Source: Glandiceps talaboti
Taxonomy: Eukaryota > Hemichordata > Enteropneusta > Spengelidae
Length of the DNA stretch: 13,000 nt
Assembly: GCF_964340395.1 (NCBI RefSeq)
Contig: NC_135551.1
Location: 1,612,001 to 1,625,000, forward strand
Direction of reading: 5' to 3'
The translations under genes and the position numbers were made by a program. Shown here piece by piece: positions 9,466 to 13,000 of this stretch. The notes beneath the pieces are model-generated. The model made no database searches and was not told where the DNA came from. It was given only the letters and a program-made list of their open reading frames with translations. How positions within the stretch are numbered: position 1 is the first letter of the stretch; each line of letters begins with the position of its first letter.

Positions 9466-12436
9466 GTGAATGAAGGCCTAACGCATAGTCACTGTGGATT
9501 GCTATCCCATTACAAGATGTCAATGAATGAAGGCCTAACGCATAGTCACTGTGGATTGCTATCCCATTACAAGATGTCAGTGAATGAAGGCCTAACGCAT
9601 AGTCACTGTGGATTGCTATCCCATTACAAGATGTCAATGAATGAAGGCCTAACTCATAGTCACTGTGGATTGCTATCCCATTACAAGATGTCAGTGAATG
9701 AAGACCTAACTCATAGTCACTGTGGATTGCTATCCCATTACAAGATGTCATACGTCAGTGAATGAAGGCCTAACTCATAGTCACTATGGATTGCTATCCC
9801 ATTACAAGATGTCAGTGAATGAAGGCCTAACGCATAGTCACTGTGGATTGCTATCCCATTACAAGATGTCAGTGAATGAAGGCCTAACTCATAGTCACTG
9901 TGGATTGCTATCCCATTACAAGATGTCAGTGAATGAAGGCCTAACTCATAGTCACTGTGGATTGCTATCCCATTACAAGATGTCAGTGAATGAAGGCCTA
10001 ACGCATAGTCACTGTGGATTGCTATCCCATTACAAGATGTCAGTGAATGAAGGTCTAACTCATAGTCACTGTGGATTGCTATCCCATTACAAGATGTCAG
10101 TGAATGAAGGCCTAACTCATAGTCACTGTGGATTGCTATCCCATTACAAGATGTCAGTGAATGAAGGCCTAACTCATAGTCACTATGGATTGCTATCCTA
10201 TTACAAGATGTCAGTGAATGAAGGCCTAACACATAGTCACTGTGGATTGCTATCCCATTACAAGATGTCAGTGAATGAAGGCCTAACTCATAGTCACTAT
10301 GGATTGCTATCCCATTACAAGATGTCAGTGAATGAAGGTCTAACTCATAGTCACTGTGGATTGCTATCCCATTACAAGATGTCAGTGAATGAAGACCTAA
10401 CTCATAGTCACTGTGGATTGCTATCCCATTACAAGATGTCAGTGAATGAAGGCCTAACTCATAGTCACTATGGATTGCTATCCCATTACAAGATGTCAGT
10501 GAATGAAGGCCTAACTCATAGTCACTGTGGATTGCTATCCCATTACAAGATGTCAGTGAATGAAGGTCTAACTCATAGTCACTTTGGATTGCTATCCCAT
10601 TACAAGATGTCAGTGAATGAAGGCCTAACTCATAGTCACTGTGGATTGCTATCCCATTACAAGATGTCAGTGAATGAAGGTCTAACTCATAGTCACTGTG
10701 GATTGCTATCCCATTACAAGATGTCAGTGAATGAAGGTCTAACTCATAGTCACTGTGGATTGCTATCCCATTACAAGATGTCAGTGAATGAAGGCCTAAC
10801 TCATAGTCACTGTGGATTGCTTTCCCATTACAAGATGTCAGTGAATGAAGGTCTAACTCATAGTCACTGTGGATTGCTATCCCATTACAAGATGTCAGTG
10901 AATGAAGGCCTAACTCATAGTCACTGTGGATTGCTATCCCATTACAAGATGTCAGTGAATGAAGGCCTAACTCATAGTCACTGTGGATTGCTATCCCATT
11001 ACAAGATGTCAGTGAATGAAGGCCTAACTCATAGTCACTATGGATTGCTATCCCATTACAAGATGTCAGTGAATGAAGGTCTAACTCATAGTCACTGTGG
11101 ATTGCTATCCCATTACAAGATGTCAGTGAATGAAGGCCTAACTCATAGTCACTATGGATTGCTATCCCATTACAAGATGTCAGTGAATGAAGGCCTAACT
11201 CATAGTCACTGTGGATTGCTATCCCATTACAAGATGTCAGTGAATGAAGGTCTAACTCATAGTCACTATGGATTGCTATCCCATTACAAGATGTCAGTGA
11301 ATGAAGGCCTAACTCATAGTCACTGTGGATTGCTATCCCATTACAAGATGTCAGTGAATGAAGGTTTAACTCATAGTCACTGTGGATTGCTATCCCATTA
11401 CAAGATGTCAGTGAATGAAGGCCTAACTCATAGTCACTGTGGATTGCTATCCCATTACAAGATGTCAGTGAATGAAGGCCTAACTCATAGTCACTGTGGA
11501 TTGCTATCCCATTACAAGATGTCAGTGAATGAAGGTCTAACTCATAGTCACTATGGATTGCTATCCCATTACAAGATGTCAATGAATGAAGACCTAACTC
11601 ATAGTCACTATGGATTGCTATCCCATTACAAGATGTCAGTGAATGAAGACCTAACTCATAGTCACTGTGGATTGCTATCCCATTACAAGATGTCAATGAA
11701 TGAAGACCTAACTCATAGTCACTGTGGATTGCTATCCCATTACAAGATGTCAGTTAATGAAGGCCTAACGCATAGTCACTGTGGATTGCTATCCCATTAC
11801 AAGATGTCAGTGAATGAAGGTCTAACTCATAGTCACTGTGGATTGCTATCCCATTACAAGATGTCAATGAATGAAGACCTAACTCATAGTCACTGTGGAT
11901 TGCTATCCCATTACAAGATGTCAGTGAATGAAGACCTAACTCATAGTCACTGTGGATTGCTATCCCATTACAAGATGTCAGTGAATGAAGGTCTAACTCA
12001 TAGTCACTGTGGATTGCTATCCCATTACAAGATGTCAGTTAATGAAGGCCTAACGCATAGTCACTGTGGATTGCTATCCCATTACAAGATGTCAGTGAAT
12101 GAAGGCCTAACTCATAGTCACTGTGGATTGCTATCCCATTACAAGATGTCAGTTAATGAAGGCCTAACGCATAGTCACTGTGGATTGCTATCCCATTACA
12201 AGATGTCAGTGAATGAAGACCTAACTCATAGTCACTGTGGATTGCTATCCCATTACAAGATGTCAGTGAATGAAGGTCTAACTCATAGTCACTGTGGATT
12301 GCTATCCCATTACAAGATGTCAGTGAATGAAGACCTAACTCATAGTCACTGTGGATTGCTATCCCATTACAAGATGTCAGTGAATGAAGGCCTAACTCAT
12401 AGTCACTATGGATTGCTATCCCATTACAAGATGTCA
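9466..12436 (+). repeat. 57-bp minisatellite, 52 full units
   Basis: Five units (9466-9750), a 7-bp insertion TACGTCA (9751-9757), then 47 units (9758-12436), each exactly 57 bp with no other insertion or deletion. The plus-strand reading of the unit is VNEGLTHSHCGLLSHYKMS. Only nine positions vary visibly: GTG/ATG, GTG/GTT, GGC/GAC, GGC/GGT, CTA/TTA, ACT/ACG/ACA, TGT/TAT/TTT, CTA/CTT and one CAT/TAT. Unit homogeneity is very high. Variant composition changes along the array: GAC, ATG and GTT forms are concentrated after about 11582. It shares no clear ancestry with the 26-bp satellite. Confidence 0.98.
9751..9757 (+). other. 7-bp insertion that shifts frame inside the array
   Basis: TACGTCA lies between two otherwise normal units (GATGTCA before it, GTGAATG after it). 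It is the only length change in 52 units. It resembles an imperfect copy of the preceding TGTCA, so slippage is a possible origin. It puts the first five units one frame away from the following 47, so one protein could not span both without splicing or frameshifting. Confidence 0.9.
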
Positions 12437-12445
12437 GTGAATTAG
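9809..12445 (+). other. Uninterrupted 878-codon forward frame through the 57-bp array; coding doubtful
   Basis: The first ATG in this frame is the methionine codon of the unit at 9758. The frame then runs with no stop through the remaining 46 units to a TAG at 12443-12445. The product would be about 46 tandem copies of a 19-residue motif rich in His, Ser and Leu, with one Cys or Tyr per unit. I recognise no domain. I see no signal peptide, because the frame starts inside the repeat. The upstream frame in the first five units is different, offset by the 7-bp insertion, and ends at 9765. Against coding: no unique N-terminal exon, promoter or splice site is evident, and any 57-bp array lacking a stop is automatically open. 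For coding: five of nine variable positions are silent. AATAAA motifs lie 220-280 bp downstream. I consider a non-coding minisatellite more likely. Confidence 0.2.
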
Positions 12446-12464
12446 TTGCTTTCCTATTAGCTTA
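12437..12464 (+). repeat. Decayed terminal unit of the 57-bp array
   Basis: After the last full unit the sequence reads GTGAAT and then TAG-TTGCTTTCCTATTAG. The second part matches TTGCTATCCCATTAC of the unit at 12 of 15 positions. The simplest reading is a final unit with a central deletion of roughly 27 bp and some point changes. It supplies the TAG at 12443-12445 that closes the forward frame. Confidence 0.6.
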
Positions 12465-12469
12465 CACAC

Positions 12470-12498
12470 CATAGACCCTCGTTGGTGGAGGGTCTATG
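12470..12498. repeat. Perfect 11-bp hairpin next to array end
   Basis: CATAGACCCTC (12470-12480) and GAGGGTCTATG (12488-12498) are exact inverted repeats around a 7-base loop (GTTGGTG). The stem is GC-richer than its surroundings, so chance is less likely than for the AT-rich inverted repeats. There is no T-run to suggest a terminator. It could be a folded element end or an RNA structure. Confidence 0.75.
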
Positions 12499-12635
12499 CT
12501 TACATCTTTAAATTCAACTATCTATTCTTTTCACACCTTATTTGCATTTCACCCACTGTACACCTGTACATCTCACTTTCACATTCACTGCCATCTAAAG
12601 AGGAAGGCTATAGGGCCCCTGAAAGCTCATGCACT

Positions 12636-12727
12636 TATCAATACTGTTAGTCTCAGAGCACTACCAGAATAAATCTGATATCAATACTGTTAGTCTCGGA
12701 GACAGAGTGCTACCAGAATAAATCTAA
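12636..12727 (+). repeat. Two-copy direct repeat, 43 and 49 bp
   Basis: TATCAATACTGTTAGTCTC begins at 12636 and again at 12679. Both copies end with ACCAGAATAAATCT. They differ mainly by a 6-base insertion (GAGACA-like) in the second and a few substitutions. Confidence 0.93.
12668..12722 (+). promoter_or_regulatory. Pair of AATAAA polyadenylation-signal motifs
   Basis: AATAAA occurs at 12668-12673 and 12717-12722, once in each copy of the direct repeat. The motif is the canonical animal poly(A) signal, but six-base matches are frequent in AT-rich DNA. They would matter only if the 57-bp array is transcribed on the plus strand. Confidence 0.2.
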
Positions 12728-12789
12728 TTTATTATTATCGGGGTCAAACATCATTATTATATTTAGGTGTACATATGTAGTTATAACTG

Positions 12790-12836
12790 GATGCAGTGTA
12801 TTCTGCTAAAACCAGGACTTCAGGATACACTGTATC
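12790..12836. repeat. 16-bp imperfect hairpin with two wobble pairs
   Basis: Bases 12790-12805 (core CAGTGTATTCTG) pair with 12821-12836 (core CAGGATACACTG) around a 15-base loop. Fourteen pairs are Watson-Crick and the remaining two are G-T, which would be G-U wobbles in RNA. The stem is long for a chance match. It may be a small palindromic element or a structured transcript. It is shorter than typical miRNA precursors. Confidence 0.65.
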
Positions 12837-13000
12837 AAATTTGTAAGACTAAATTCTGTGTGTTTCACCATCCATTGTGAGGCTGTTGACAGAAGTTTGG
12901 TGGGAAAATGAGTAAAACACTATAGTTTAAGTATACTTTTATGTTAGACAGTAAACCTTATGAAAAACTGTTAAAAGTACCAGTATGTATGACCTTTGAA

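Larger units (their letters stand above)
12499..13000. other. AT-rich flank, no gene seen
   Basis: Apart from the direct repeat and the 16-bp hairpin noted separately, I see no coding frame of useful length, no RNA gene and no mobile-element ORF up to the right window edge. Confidence 0.6.

Noticed and set aside
9466-9765. Forward open frame over the first five 57-bp units
   Set aside because: It begins at a GTG, has an in-frame TGA shortly upstream, and ends at the 7-bp insertion. It is a repeat artefact.
9738-11696. Long antisense open frame through the 57-bp array (unit TSCNGIAIHSDYELGLHSL)
   Set aside because: It contains no ATG, is stopped by TAA in the GTT-type units further upstream on that strand, and is a by-product of a repeat length divisible by three.
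1-12436. CRISPR array
   Set aside because: Both arrays are contiguous head-to-tail repeats with no unique spacers, and no cas-like gene is present.
1-12436. Common origin of the 26-bp and 57-bp repeats
   Set aside because: They share only short words such as CCCATTA and CATAG, with no consistent alignment over the unit.

Overview
This window looks like intergenic, repeat-dominated DNA from an animal genome, probably a marine invertebrate. The reasons are long tandem arrays, AT-rich sequence between them, CA and GACA microsatellites, decayed dispersed-repeat text, and no bacterial-style gene packing. The taxon is inferred only from this general character. I found no gene that I would call with confidence and no rRNA or tRNA gene. 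I also found no CRISPR array, because the tandem units directly abut with no spacers.

Layout. (1) Positions 1-7010 are one continuous satellite with a 26-bp unit, about 270 units, open at the left window edge. It has a higher-order structure: rare variant units recur in the same order at displaced positions, which defines duplicated blocks of hundreds of bases to over 1 kb. (2) Positions 7009-7093 are a short GT-rich degenerate tandem repeat at the array edge. A roughly 90-bp non-repetitive patch follows, then a CA/CAAACA microsatellite (7187-7229). (3) Positions 7230-7769 are AT-rich with no supported gene. (4) Positions 7770-8640 look like a composite dispersed-repeat copy. It has three degenerate copies of a 'GTTGCTATGG...TTGCTAG' module, then about four degenerate units of 127-145 bp marked by TTTCAG, then a GACA microsatellite and a small hairpin. 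(5) Positions 8641-9465 are AT-rich with no supported gene. (6) Positions 9466-12436 are a second array, unrelated in sequence: 52 full units of 57 bp (19 codons), interrupted once by a 7-bp insertion and ending in a decayed unit. (7) Positions 12446-13000 hold a perfect 11-bp hairpin, a two-copy direct repeat with an AATAAA in each copy, and a 16-bp imperfect hairpin.

The one coding question is the 57-bp array. Its unit is a multiple of three and contains an ATG, so the plus strand stays open from 9809 to 12445 (878 codons). Minisatellites of this kind are often open without being translated, so I treat coding as doubtful. One observation keeps it alive: most of the variable positions among units are silent in the plus frame, while the antisense frame is broken by the same variation.
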